DNA from: Pseudalkalibacillus berkeleyi
GTDB taxonomy: Bacteria; Bacillota; Bacilli; Bacillales; Fictibacillaceae
Length of the DNA stretch: 64,000 nt
Assembly (NCBI RefSeq): GCF_021608225.1
Contig: NZ_JAKIJS010000001.1
Location: 186,001 to 250,000 of the forward strand
Direction: 5' to 3'
This document shows, one piece after another, positions 42,284 to 50,584 of the stretch. The translations under genes were made by a program, and so were the position numbers. Each line of letters opens with the position of its first letter. Within the stretch, counting starts at the first letter, position 1. The notes under the pieces were generated by a model. That model did no database searches and had not been told where the DNA came from. It was given only the letters and a program-made list of their open reading frames with translations.

Positions 42284-43744
42284 TTATTCAGCTGTCTCTT
42301 CTTCTTCGTCTGTTATGGATAGAAACGCTTTAACTCGGTTAAGTTGATCATCACGGTAGTAGTTTAAATACAACCTTTTGGAAAGGCTGAGTGGACCTCC
42401 GAAAAAATATTGTTCATACAACGATTGACGCGTTCCGAATGCGCTCATTGAAAGGTCCCATGCAAGCCGGAAGATTTTCACCCGGTCTTCAGCATTTGAA
42501 TTTGCACCTTGTAAATACTTATCTATATCCTCTCGAATTGGGGAATCAAAGTCCTTTTCACCAGGTATGGAGACAAGTCCACTCGCACCAAGCTTTTGTA
42601 TAATATCACTGAAAGTCGGATAGATTTTTGCATAATAACATAGTGCAGCATGCAGCGGTTCTTTCGCGGGAGTCATTGTGCCCCATCGGTCTATTTTTGC
42701 TTGTATTTCTGAAGACAATACAAGTGCTTTCATCGTTTCAAGCGCAACTATTACATCGGCGACTTTCTCTTGGACGTGATCGTAACCTCCAATATTAATG
42801 GTTTGGATCATTAATTGGATTGTTCCTAAGATGAATTCTGTTTTGACAATACAACGATTCGCCACTTGATGAACAGTATGTTGAAAGAAGCTGGATTTGT
42901 TATAAATATCGTTTGAGAGCTCTATGTTTTCATAAAAGAAAATATTTTCCCAAGGCACAAGAACGTCATCAAAAACAACGACTGAATCAAGCTCGTCAAA
43001 ACGAGAACCTAGCGGATGATCGAAGTGAGATTTACCATAGTCAAAAGATTCTCGTGCAATAAATTTGAGTCCTGGAGTATTTGCAGGAATGGAAAATCCA
43101 TTTGCAAATCTTAAGTCGGTGAGTCCGCCTTGTGGGAAGACGATGATTTCATCTGTTAATCCACCTTGAGTAGCCAACAGTCTAGCTCCACGTATGATGA
43201 TGCCGTCTTTTGTCTTTTTTGTGATATGTGCAGCAACAGGATCTTCTGAAAAGTCGAATTGAAAAGGTCCCCTATTCACTTGTGGATGAACGAATGTATG
43301 GGTAAACGAAAGGTCATTTTTCGTAGCTTTCTTATATAGATGTAGCATGTTTTGGCTAAACTTAGGATCCTGGGAACTTAATAGTTCTGCAGACTGCATG
43401 AAGGTCATGAGTATAGTATTTAGATAGTCCGGTGAACGGCCTAATAAACCTCCAGATGATTTTGCCCATTCTTGTATGGCAATTCTTCTTCTTTCAAGGT
43501 CCTCTTTCGTTTTTGGAGGAAAGAATGCTAAACCAGCCCTCTCTCCAGAAGGAGTTTTAAAGGACATTTTATCAATCATATCTTTTTGCACTTGTATATC
43601 ATATAACCTTGCTTTGCTACTAATAATTCCTTTTAATGCTGGGTGTTCAGAAAGCTTTCCGGTAACTTGCTTACCCTCAATCCATATTTCAGGTTTAAGT
43701 TGATTAATGCGGTCAATGTATTGTTGACCAGAAATAAGTGCCAT
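42284..43744 (-). CDS. yoaI: 4-hydroxyphenylacetate 3-monooxygenase family oxygenase (HpaB/YoaI-like)
   Basis: A 486-residue acyl-CoA-dehydrogenase-fold flavin monooxygenase. Conserved features are FTHTFVHPQVNRGPFQFDFSEDPVAAHITKKTKDGIIIRGARLLATQGG, HPLGSRFDELDSVVVFDDVLVPWENIF and the C-terminal GTRQSLYEQYFFGG. The family hydroxylates 4-hydroxyphenylacetate or similar phenols with FADH2 supplied by a partner reductase; no reductase gene is adjacent. Length and order match B. subtilis YoaI. The start at 43744 follows AAAGGGG; the longer reading adds eleven residues without a site. Confidence 0.88.
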   Translation of the reverse strand: MALISGQQYIDRINQLKPEIWIEGKQVTGKLSEHPALKGIISSKARLYDIQVQKDMIDKMSFKTPSGERAGLAFFPPKTKEDLERRRIAIQEWAKSSGGLLGRSPDYLNTILMTFMQSAELLSSQDPKFSQNMLHLYKKATKNDLSFTHTFVHPQVNRGPFQFDFSEDPVAAHITKKTKDGIIIRGARLLATQGGLTDEIIVFPQGGLTDLRFANGFSIPANTPGLKFIARESFDYGKSHFDHPLGSRFDELDSVVVFDDVLVPWENIFFYENIELSNDIYNKSSFFQHTVHQVANRCIVKTEFILGTIQLMIQTINIGGYDHVQEKVADVIVALETMKALVLSSEIQAKIDRWGTMTPAKEPLHAALCYYAKIYPTFSDIIQKLGASGLVSIPGEKDFDSPIREDIDKYLQGANSNAEDRVKIFRLAWDLSMSAFGTRQSLYEQYFFGGPLSLSKRLYLNYYRDDQLNRVKAFLSITDEEEETAE

Positions 43745-43873
43745 AAAATTAGCCCCTTTATCAAACCAATCATACATTTACGATATGCAATTTGCCTGTT
43801 TAAGGTACGATTGTTTTCCGTTATTCATGAAAATATGGAAAGTAAAAAGGGGCAAACTTGTATTTGTTTATAG

Positions 43874-44458
43874 TTAATCAACAAGCATTTTTTCGATTTT
43901 ATCTTTCACCTTTGTCCACTCATCATTAAGGATGCTGTAATAGACAGTATTTCTTTCGTGTCCGTCATGCATAATTCTAGCCTTACGCAGGACTCCCTCA
44001 CGTATACCACCAATTCGATCGATGGCATTTTGAGAACGAATATTACGTTCATCTGTTTTTAACTGGACTCTAATCGTAGATAAATTTTCAAAACAATGCT
44101 TCAGCAATAAGTATTTGCATTGCGTGTTCACGGGTGTTCTCCAGACAGAGGTTGATAACCACGTCCAGCCAATCTCTAAGTGACGATTTGGCTCAGATAT
44201 GTCTAAGAATCGAGTGCTCCCGACAAGTTTTTGTTGTTTATGATCATGTATGACGAACGGAAACTCTTTACCTGTTTCCTTAGCTTGTAATGCTTCGTGA
44301 ACAAGTGCCTCCATATCAGAACGGGTCTTAATATCCTTCGGCATATAATCCCAGATGGCTGGATCATTCCCAGCTTCATATAATGCATCTACATCTGTCA
44401 TTTCCATTGGGCGAATCGTAACTCTTTTCCCTTCAAGTGTTACAGGTTCAATCCACAT
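43874..44458 (-). CDS. GNAT acetyltransferase, RimJ/RimL type
   Basis: A 194-residue acetyltransferase. EPVTLEGKRVTIRPMEMTDVDALYEAG opens it; SEPNRHLEIGWTWLSTSVWRTPVNTQCKYLLLKHCFENL covers the CoA-binding helix, and RVQLKTDERNIRSQNAIDRIGGIREGVLR the last strands. The usual GxGxGT loop is replaced by TSVWRTPVNTQC, as in the RimL subgroup where this loop is variable. GAGGGAATC precedes the ATG. The substrate is unknown. Confidence 0.82.
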   Translation of the reverse strand: MWIEPVTLEGKRVTIRPMEMTDVDALYEAGNDPAIWDYMPKDIKTRSDMEALVHEALQAKETGKEFPFVIHDHKQQKLVGSTRFLDISEPNRHLEIGWTWLSTSVWRTPVNTQCKYLLLKHCFENLSTIRVQLKTDERNIRSQNAIDRIGGIREGVLRKARIMHDGHERNTVYYSILNDEWTKVKDKIEKMLVD

Positions 44459-44552
44459 CTGATTCCCTCCACAACTAGATTCGTCTACTCACTACATATT
44501 CCATCTTGAAGGTTGTATTTCCTTTTGATACGTATCAATTACTGCTTTAAAT

Positions 44553-44582
44553 AAAAAGGTGAGGGCTATAGCGAGCCCTCAC
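44553..44582 (-). terminator. intrinsic terminator of the secreted repeat-protein gene
   Basis: GTGAGGGCT pairs with AGCCCTCAC around a six-base loop; the minus reading ends in TTTTTAT. Confidence 0.85.
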
Positions 44583-44590
44583 TTTACGTC

Positions 44591-45475
44591 TTATTCTTCA
44601 AACGAAGCTTTCATTTCTGTCCAAACCTTTTCCATTTCAGTATGGAATTCTTCTTTTTCGAAGTTAAACTTTTCTTTAAATTCTTCCCGTGTGTGATCAC
44701 CTTTCTTGAATTCAATAACGTCAGCAATTGATGTACCTTCACCACTTAACTCTGCGACAACTGCTGCGCCAACTAGATGGTGGAGGTGCATATCATTCTC
44801 TAAATACTTCGAAACATCTTCACCAGAGTAATTATTTAGGTAAGTTATGACTTTTTCCTTATGTTTTTCTAGATATTGATCAGCTTTAGCCCACTTCCCT
44901 TTATGTCCTTTATGCTTCATGAGGTCTTCTTTATTGACACCTAAGTTTTCCATCGTTGTTTCCCATGAGTTCGTTTCCTTGTAATCTGTTAATACTTCTT
45001 CGACTGATTTGTCGGCAGCTTTAGCGATATGCATCGCCTTCATGATTTCTTCTTTAGAGTAGCCTTCATCCGTCAATGCTTCGAATTTTTCTTTGTCGAT
45101 ATTTTTATGAAGAGCTTTACCGATTGTTCTTTTGGCATGGCGTTCTGGATCTAATCCAAATTGCTCAGCAGTTTCTTTCCAAGATTCTGAGCTTTTGTAA
45201 TGAGCTAAGACGTCATCGATTTTTGTGTCAGTCGCATTTGCAATATGGGAGGCTTTAAGAATCTCTTTCTTCGAATAACCTTCATCTTGTAATGCTTGGA
45301 ACTCATCCTTCATTAAATGCTTCTTGAAGTGGTGCCCCATTTTACCTTCTTCTTTTTGTTCAATCGCCATTGTAGGTGTTTCATCTGAAGTCGAAGCACC
45401 TACAAACTGAGGAAGCATCATCCCCATAGTTGCAAGGCCCAACGTCCCAATCCAAATCGCTTTTTTCTTAATCAT
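44591..45475 (-). CDS. secreted protein with repeated helical module, unknown function
   Basis: A 294-residue exported protein. Residues 1-27 form a signal peptide ending FVGAS. Two modules of about 54 residues follow (near 57-110 and 127-180), each with DEGYSKKEILKASHIA / DEGYSKEEIMKAMHIA, then xxxxxVLxxYKxxxSWxxTxxxxG. The C-terminal part is acidic and helical, ending FHTEMEKVWTEMKASFEE. No enzyme motif is present. It diverges from a two-component system, and three ATGAAC-type direct repeats sit over its -35, so the response regulator probably controls it. It may bind a wall component or ion, but this is a guess. Confidence 0.75.
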   Translation of the reverse strand: MIKKKAIWIGTLGLATMGMMLPQFVGASTSDETPTMAIEQKEEGKMGHHFKKHLMKDEFQALQDEGYSKKEILKASHIANATDTKIDDVLAHYKSSESWKETAEQFGLDPERHAKRTIGKALHKNIDKEKFEALTDEGYSKEEIMKAMHIAKAADKSVEEVLTDYKETNSWETTMENLGVNKEDLMKHKGHKGKWAKADQYLEKHKEKVITYLNNYSGEDVSKYLENDMHLHHLVGAAVVAELSGEGTSIADVIEFKKGDHTREEFKEKFNFEKEEFHTEMEKVWTEMKASFEE

Positions 45476-45501
45476 GTAAAATTCACTCCTTCCATGTGTT
45501 A

Positions 45502-45550
45502 GTTATAGCTTATCCAGAGAGTATGAACAAATTATGAACGAACCATGATG
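45502..45550 (-). promoter_or_regulatory. promoter with response-regulator direct repeats
   Basis: On the minus strand TTGTTC, 17 bases and TATAAC form the promoter of the secreted protein. Covering and upstream of its -35 are ATGAAC (45523), ATGAAC (45534) and ATGATG (45545), spaced exactly 11 bases, as for an OmpR-family activator. Confidence 0.65.
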
Positions 45551-45650
45551 AAACGATTAATAATTTAGGAATTCTTACAAATTCTCCAAAACCTTCAATA
45601 TAACCGTTAAGATTAAAGAAAGAATAGACCAGATCAAAGGTGGTGGCAGG

Positions 45651-46349
45651 ATGAACATTTTAGTAATTGAAGATAATGACAGTGTTTGTTCCATGCTTGA
45701 GATGTTTTTTGAGAAGGAAGGATTCAAAGGCGAATTCATACAAGACGGTTCAGAAGGATATGCGAGATATAAACAAAAGGAATGGGACTTGATTATCCTA
45801 GATTGGATGCTTCCGAGTATGGATGGCGTAAATATTTGTAAAAAGATAAGAACAGAGAGTAAGGTTCCTATTATTATGTTAACGGCAAAAGATAGTGAAT
45901 CCGATCAAGTGCTAGGACTAGAACTTGGTGCAGATGATTATGTGACGAAACCCTTTAGTCCATTGACATTGATGGCAAGGATTAAAGCAGTAGCCCGCCG
46001 TTATCAGTTGAAGACGAGTCCTGATGATGACCATACGCTTTCGACTAATCTTTTGAAAATTAACATCCAATCGAGAGAAGTTTTCCTTAGCGGAGAAGCT
46101 GTTAAAGACCTCACTCCGAAAGAATTTGATCTGCTTCACTATTTTGCTCAACACCCTCGTCAAGTTTTATCAAGAGAGCAGCTTTTGGAAAGGGTATGGG
46201 GTTATCAATTTTATGGAGATGAAAGGACCGTAGATGTTCATGTGAAACGATTGAGAAAAAAAGTGGGTTTTCAAGAACGCTCATTGATCCACACTGTATG
46301 GGGCGTAGGATATAAATTTGATGAAACGGTAACGGCTAATGAAAGTTAA
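45651..46349 (+). CDS. OmpR/PhoB-family response regulator
   Basis: A 232-residue regulator. The receiver domain (1-120) has the acidic pair ED at 8-9, the phospho-accepting aspartate in LDWMLPSMDG (about D52), MLTAKDSE and the conserved KPF lysine. The C-terminal winged helix (about 130-225) ends RTVDVHVKRLRKKVGFQERSLIHTVWGVGYKF. It is followed by its kinase with an 11-base overlap. It diverges from the secreted repeat protein, and 11-bp direct repeats in the shared intergenic region are its likely target. Confidence 0.93.
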   Translation: MNILVIEDNDSVCSMLEMFFEKEGFKGEFIQDGSEGYARYKQKEWDLIILDWMLPSMDGVNICKKIRTESKVPIIMLTAKDSESDQVLGLELGADDYVTKPFSPLTLMARIKAVARRYQLKTSPDDDHTLSTNLLKINIQSREVFLSGEAVKDLTPKEFDLLHYFAQHPRQVLSREQLLERVWGYQFYGDERTVDVHVKRLRKKVGFQERSLIHTVWGVGYKFDETVTANES

Positions 46350-47751
46350 GTATTTTCATCAGCTCTTAGGGAGTCATATTAGTATATTAATCTTGTCCTT
46401 TCTATTGTTGAGCCTTCTATTTACGCGGGTCGTCGAAGGTTATGTGTTTCAAAACAAAGTGGATGAGTTGAAAAGTTACGGAAATCAAATATTGAATGAA
46501 AAATCCGCTTTTGAAAGGAAGCCAGGTTCGAAACCGACATTAGCGCACTACATTCAATTATTGCGAGCAAGAGATATCGATTTTGTAACTTTTGACAAGG
46601 AAGGTACGATTACATCTCCAATGAGAGGCATTTCAGGATTAAGACTTTCGGGTCCTGAGTGGGAGAAATTATCTAATGGAGAGACAATTTCTGTAAAGCA
46701 AGATGTAAAGCGTTTTGATCAAGAGGTTACACTCGTTGCTTTTCCAAAAATGAATGGGGATCAGCTATTAGGAGGCGTTATGTTAATATCACCTATTAGT
46801 GGTACGAGGGAGTTCATCCAACAGTTGAACAAATTCCTCATCTTCACGATGCTAGCTTCATTAGTGATCGCCTCCTTATTAAGCTGGTTTTTATCCAAAT
46901 ATCATGGTCGAAGAATTCTAAGGTTAAGAAATGCAGCATCCCAAATTGCATCTGGAAACTATGCTGTTCAACTGCCTTACAAGGATACGGATGAGATCGG
47001 TGAATTGACGAAAGATTTTAACGCAATGACGAAACAGTTGAAAGCATCAGCTGAAGAAATCGATCGGTTAGAAGCGAGGCGGAGAAAATTCATTAGCGAT
47101 GTATCCCATGAAATGCGTACGCCATTGACGACAATCAGGGGAATAATTGAAGGAATACGAAATGACATGATTCCAGCACATGATAAAGAGAAATCAATGA
47201 ATCTGGTTGAAAAAGAAACAAAACGGCTTATACGTCTCGTGAATGAAAACCTAGATTATGAGAAAATCCGATCCAATCAAATCAAGCTGGAAAAAGAGAA
47301 CATATCGGTAATTGAACTATTTGAAGTCATTAAAGAGCAGCTGTCTCTACAAGCGGAAGAAAAGGAAAATAAAATTATAATCTCTGCTTCTGACAATCTG
47401 AGAGTAAATGCTGATTACGATCGACTCGTTCAAATTCTTCTCAATATTACTCAGAACAGTTTGCAGTTTACAACGAACGGACGTATTGAATTAAGAGGAG
47501 TAGATGGAAACGAAGAAACGGTTATCGAGATTGAGGATAACGGAATCGGGATTGATCCAGAAGATATCGAATCCATTTGGGATCGTTTTTATAAAGCAGA
47601 TCTGTCTCGTAAAAATAACCCACTTGGGGAATTTGGACTTGGGTTATCTATCGTCAAACAACTCGTCGAATTTCATAAAGGGACGATTGAAGTTGAAAGC
47701 TCCAAAGGAAAAGGAACGAAATTTACGATTCGCCTTCCGAAAAAAGAATAG
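46339..47751 (+). CDS. sensor histidine kinase
   Basis: A 470-residue membrane kinase. Helices at about 10-30 and 165-185 enclose an outside sensor domain of roughly 130 residues. HAMP follows (LSKYHGRRILRLRNAASQIASGNYAVQLPYKDTDEIGELTKDFNAM), then the phospho-acceptor FISDVSHEMRTPLTTIRGIIEG (about H257) and the ATPase boxes LVQILLNITQNSLQFT, IEIEDNGIGID and LGEFGLGLSIVKQL. It is translationally coupled to the response regulator. The sensed signal is unknown; the divergent secreted protein suggests the cell envelope. Confidence 0.93.
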   Translation: MKVKYFHQLLGSHISILILSFLLLSLLFTRVVEGYVFQNKVDELKSYGNQILNEKSAFERKPGSKPTLAHYIQLLRARDIDFVTFDKEGTITSPMRGISGLRLSGPEWEKLSNGETISVKQDVKRFDQEVTLVAFPKMNGDQLLGGVMLISPISGTREFIQQLNKFLIFTMLASLVIASLLSWFLSKYHGRRILRLRNAASQIASGNYAVQLPYKDTDEIGELTKDFNAMTKQLKASAEEIDRLEARRRKFISDVSHEMRTPLTTIRGIIEGIRNDMIPAHDKEKSMNLVEKETKRLIRLVNENLDYEKIRSNQIKLEKENISVIELFEVIKEQLSLQAEEKENKIIISASDNLRVNADYDRLVQILLNITQNSLQFTTNGRIELRGVDGNEETVIEIEDNGIGIDPEDIESIWDRFYKADLSRKNNPLGEFGLGLSIVKQLVEFHKGTIEVESSKGKGTKFTIRLPKKE

Positions 47752-47764
47752 TGTAACAAGCCTC

Positions 47765-47801
47765 GGGCTGTCTGGATTAAGATCCAGGCAGCCCTCTTTG
47801 T
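47765..47801 (+). terminator. intrinsic terminator of the two-component operon
   Basis: GGGCTG-T-CTGGAT pairs with ATCCAG-G-CAGCCC around TAAG, with tail TCTTTGT. Confidence 0.8.
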
Positions 47802-47823
47802 ATGTGGTACTGTCGGTGGTTCG

Positions 47824-48147
47824 GTCCGCGGTAGTGCGGAAAAGCAGAAACGGCGGATAGAAAGAGGGGCTTACTGTCCGCGGTAGATCGGAAAATCAGA
47901 AACGGCGGATAGAAAGAGGGGCTTACTGTCCGCGGTAGTGCGGAAAAGCAGAAACGGCGGATAGAAAGAGGGGCTTACTGTCCGCGGTAGAGTGGAAAAG
48001 CAGAAATGGCGGATAGAAAGAGAGGTTTACTGTCCGCGGTAGAGCGGAAAAGCAGAAACGGCGGATAGAAAGAGGTGTTTACTGTCCGCGGTAGAGTGGA
48101 AAAGCAGAAATGGCGGATAGAGAGAGGGGCTTACTGTCCGCGATAGT
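47824..48147. repeat. 52-bp tandem repeat, six full copies plus a partial one
   Basis: Copies begin at 47824, 47876, 47928, 47980, 48032, 48084 and 48136. Each opens with GTCCGCGGTAGWGCGGA, which folds as TCCGC-loop-GCGGA, continues AAAGCAGAAACGGCGGATAG and ends AAAGAGGGGCTTACT. Copies differ by a few bases. It fills most of the 600-base gap between the kinase terminator and the TetR gene; no gene lies here. Confidence 0.95.
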
Positions 48148-48168
48148 TCAGTGAGTCGAGAGAAGGGG

Positions 48169-48228
48169 GAAGTGGTTCGAATCCAGTGAGAAGTGGTTCG
48201 AATCCAGAGAGAAGTGCCCGCAAGGAGA
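48169..48228. repeat. 21-bp repeat containing a tRNA T-arm-like motif
   Basis: GAAGTGGTTCGAATCCAGWGA occurs twice in tandem, then GAAGTGCCCGCAAGGAGA begins a third decayed copy. The core GGTTCGAATCC is identical to a tRNA T stem-loop, but no other tRNA arm is present. Confidence 0.8.
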
Positions 48229-48321
48229 AACAGACAAAGGACAAAGGATGGCTGTATATTGTAATTTGCATTGAACTTATACAAATGCACTTTACATTTG
48301 GAAAATTGTGGAGTAAAATAA

Positions 48322-48339
48322 TGATTGATTAATCAATCA
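48322..48339. promoter_or_regulatory. TetR operator, perfect 18-bp palindrome
   Basis: TGATTGATTAATCAATCA lies 20 bases ahead of the TetR start. Position and symmetry suggest autorepression of the regulator and its MFS partner. Confidence 0.8.
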
Positions 48340-48359
48340 ACTTTCATGAGGTGAGTAAA

Positions 48360-48953
48360 GTGACAAATAAACGTGAAGCTGCAAAGCAGGTTAAACGCAA
48401 AAGAATATTAGATGAATCCATTAAACTGTTTTCAACAAACGGATATACAGAAACAACGATACAAATGGTCGCAAATGCTGCGGGAATTAGTTTCGGTAGT
48501 GTGTTTACCTATTTTGAAACAAAAGAAACATTATTAGAAGCAACAGTAATGGAACCTTTAGAAGAAGTACGGGAGCAATTAATGATTATTAACTATGAAA
48601 CGGAAGATGTGACCGAAGAACTAAAAAATTTAATCCAGAGAAATATCCGCTTGTTTTCAACGAGCAAAATTTATTTGCAATTAGTCCAACAAATCATTAG
48701 TAGACCTGACCGGCATCCAAAGCTATTGATGTCGCTTGATGCGTTTTTTACTGATTTTGTAAACCATCTAATACCGCTCATAGAGAAAGGTCAAAAAGAA
48801 GGAAAGCTGAAAATTCAAGACCCGGAATTAGTTGCAACTGCTTATTTTAGTTTTCTTAATGGCATTCGATTAACGATGGGATTGGAAGAGGATCATATTT
48901 GGTGGGAAAAATTTATTGACTCAGCCTATCTTTTATTCGGACCGATTGATTAG
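48360..48953 (+). CDS. TetR-family transcriptional regulator
   Basis: A 197-residue repressor. The N-terminal helix-turn-helix is RKRILDESIKLFSTNGYTETTIQMVANAAGISFGSVFTYFETKETLLEA (about 13-62). The C-terminal helices bind the inducer. GTG 48360 follows GAGGTGA at five bases; an earlier GTG at 48351 overlaps that site. The perfect palindrome upstream and an MFS gene following within 16 bases suggest that it controls efflux of a toxic compound. The ligand is unknown. Confidence 0.9.
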   Translation: MTNKREAAKQVKRKRILDESIKLFSTNGYTETTIQMVANAAGISFGSVFTYFETKETLLEATVMEPLEEVREQLMIINYETEDVTEELKNLIQRNIRLFSTSKIYLQLVQQIISRPDRHPKLLMSLDAFFTDFVNHLIPLIEKGQKEGKLKIQDPELVATAYFSFLNGIRLTMGLEEDHIWWEKFIDSAYLLFGPID

Positions 48954-48969
48954 AGAGGGGTATTAAGTG

Positions 48970-50244
48970 ATGAAATTCAAAGAGTTCCATCCGAATGTTC
49001 AAATTAGGATTGTTGTACAATTTCTGTCCGTTTTAGCTTCAACATCAATCATACCTTTTTTAGCGATTTATTTTGCGAAAACAATTGGAGAAACGTTAAC
49101 AGGATTCTTTTATATACTTGTCATCTTATCAGGCGTCATAGGAGGCTTAATCGGTGGGCATTTGTCAGATAAGCTTGGAAGAAAGAAGTTAATGGTCCTC
49201 TCAGAATCAGTTGTACTGATTACCTACATGGCGATAACGCTCGTGAATTCACCTTGGATTATAAGTCCTTATACGACTATTACTCTATTTATGATCAACA
49301 TGTTTTTTAGTGGAATCTTCCTACCTGCAGCTCAAGCTATGATGATTGATGTAAGTACACCTCAAAACCGAAAATACATATATGGCTTTTCTTATTGGGC
49401 GAACAATTTAGCTATGGCAATCGGTGGAATCGTTGGAGCGTTTTTATTTGCCTCCCATAAATTTGAACTTTTTATCTTCATCTCATCAGTCACATTCGTT
49501 TCATTGATGGCGACCATCCTTTTCATCCAAGAATCATACACACCTCCAAGTCATTCATCTAAAGAACCTCATCTTAGTAAAAAAACAACTATTTTTCATA
49601 CATACACAGAAGTTTTTAAAGATAGAATTTTCCTCCTATATATTACTGCGAGTATATTAATCTTATCTATCGAGATGCATTTAACGAATTATATAGGCAT
49701 TCGATTAGAACAGAATGTTGATCTCCAAACGCTATTCTCATTCCAAGAATGGAGTTTAGAAGTAGATGGCATTAGATTACTAGGTTTTCTCAAAACAGAG
49801 AACACATTATTCGTCGCCTTTTTAGCGGGGGCAGTCACTCTATTTATTAAGCGATTGAAGGATCGATGGAGTTATCAATGGGGCGCATTCCTTTTTGTAT
49901 CTGGATTTACGGTACTAAGCTTCAGTTTGAATCCGTGGATCCTGTTTATTGCGATTGGTATAGCCTCTATCGGTGAGCTCATGTACATACCGGTCAAACA
50001 AGCCTATTTAGCAAACTTAGCACCCGATCATGCAAGGAGCTCATACATGGCAATTGATGGGTTTTCTTATTACTTTGCATCTATCGTCGGCGCATTGTTT
50101 ATTACGTTAGGTACATTACTAAGTGCTCCGATCATGTCATTCATTATTTTTACTTCAGGACTACTAGGTATCTTTTGTTTTTCTAGGGTTATGACAAATA
50201 TAGAAAGAAGGGAAGAAGGAATGAAAGAGAAGAAAGCGATGTAG
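48970..50244 (+). CDS. MFS efflux transporter, TetR-controlled
   Basis: A 424-residue major facilitator with about twelve helices. GGLIGGHLSDKLGRKKLMVLSE is the loop motif A; DVSTPQNRKYIYGFSYWANNLAMAIGGIVGAFLF covers helices four and five. Between helices seven and eight there is an extra segment (LEQNVDLQTLFSFQEWSLEVDGIRLLGFLKTEN), a common insertion in the YttB/MdtH-like exporters. Starts at GTG 48967 or ATG 48970 after GAGAGGGG; the ATG is chosen. It lies directly behind tetR and is probably derepressed by its own substrate. Confidence 0.86.
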   Translation: MKFKEFHPNVQIRIVVQFLSVLASTSIIPFLAIYFAKTIGETLTGFFYILVILSGVIGGLIGGHLSDKLGRKKLMVLSESVVLITYMAITLVNSPWIISPYTTITLFMINMFFSGIFLPAAQAMMIDVSTPQNRKYIYGFSYWANNLAMAIGGIVGAFLFASHKFELFIFISSVTFVSLMATILFIQESYTPPSHSSKEPHLSKKTTIFHTYTEVFKDRIFLLYITASILILSIEMHLTNYIGIRLEQNVDLQTLFSFQEWSLEVDGIRLLGFLKTENTLFVAFLAGAVTLFIKRLKDRWSYQWGAFLFVSGFTVLSFSLNPWILFIAIGIASIGELMYIPVKQAYLANLAPDHARSSYMAIDGFSYYFASIVGALFITLGTLLSAPIMSFIIFTSGLLGIFCFSRVMTNIERREEGMKEKKAM

Positions 50245-50266
50245 AGAGGATAGAGAGGAACGAATT

Positions 50267-50309
50267 CAAAAAAGGACTCACAAAAGTCATATCGACTTGA
50301 TCAGTCCTT
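50267..50309. terminator. bidirectional terminator
   Basis: AAGGACT pairs with AGTCCTT across a loop with inner AGTC/GACT pairing; six T on the minus side and four on the plus side. Confidence 0.7.
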
Positions 50310-50516
50310 TTACATGTTGCGGAAAGGTACGTATGGATTACCGATATATTGAATGTTGAGTGTTCCGTCTTCATATGTTGTAGGTCCAACGTTTCCGACA
50401 ATGGTGATGGGATTGGAATGAGTATTAGAATTCGCATGTTCAAATATTGTGTTTTGCAGCACTATGACAAGTAACAAGAACAATATCAGTACAATGAGTA
50501 TGGATGATTCCTTCAT
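50310..50516 (-). CDS. small exported or membrane-anchored protein
   Basis: A 68-residue product with a hydrophobic N-terminal helix (SSILIVLILFLLLVIVLQNTIF) and a short polar tail (NPITIVGNVGPTTYEDGTLNIQYIG). GGGGGA precedes the ATG on the minus strand. No family was recognised. A terminator follows, so it may be the last gene of a two-gene unit with the membrane protein at 50585. Confidence 0.55.
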   Translation of the reverse strand: MKESSILIVLILFLLLVIVLQNTIFEHANSNTHSNPITIVGNVGPTTYEDGTLNIQYIGNPYVPFRNM

Positions 50517-50584
50517 ACAGATTCCCCCAAGAAATGTCTCTTGTCATTAAATATATGGGAACATTAGAGATTATGTGTGTTAAA

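Noticed and set aside
47824-48147. CRISPR array
   Set aside because: The units are contiguous with no unique spacers, and no cas genes are present.
48169-48228. tRNA gene suggested by GGTTCGAATCC
   Set aside because: No acceptor, D or anticodon arms can be folded around it and the motif is tandemly repeated.
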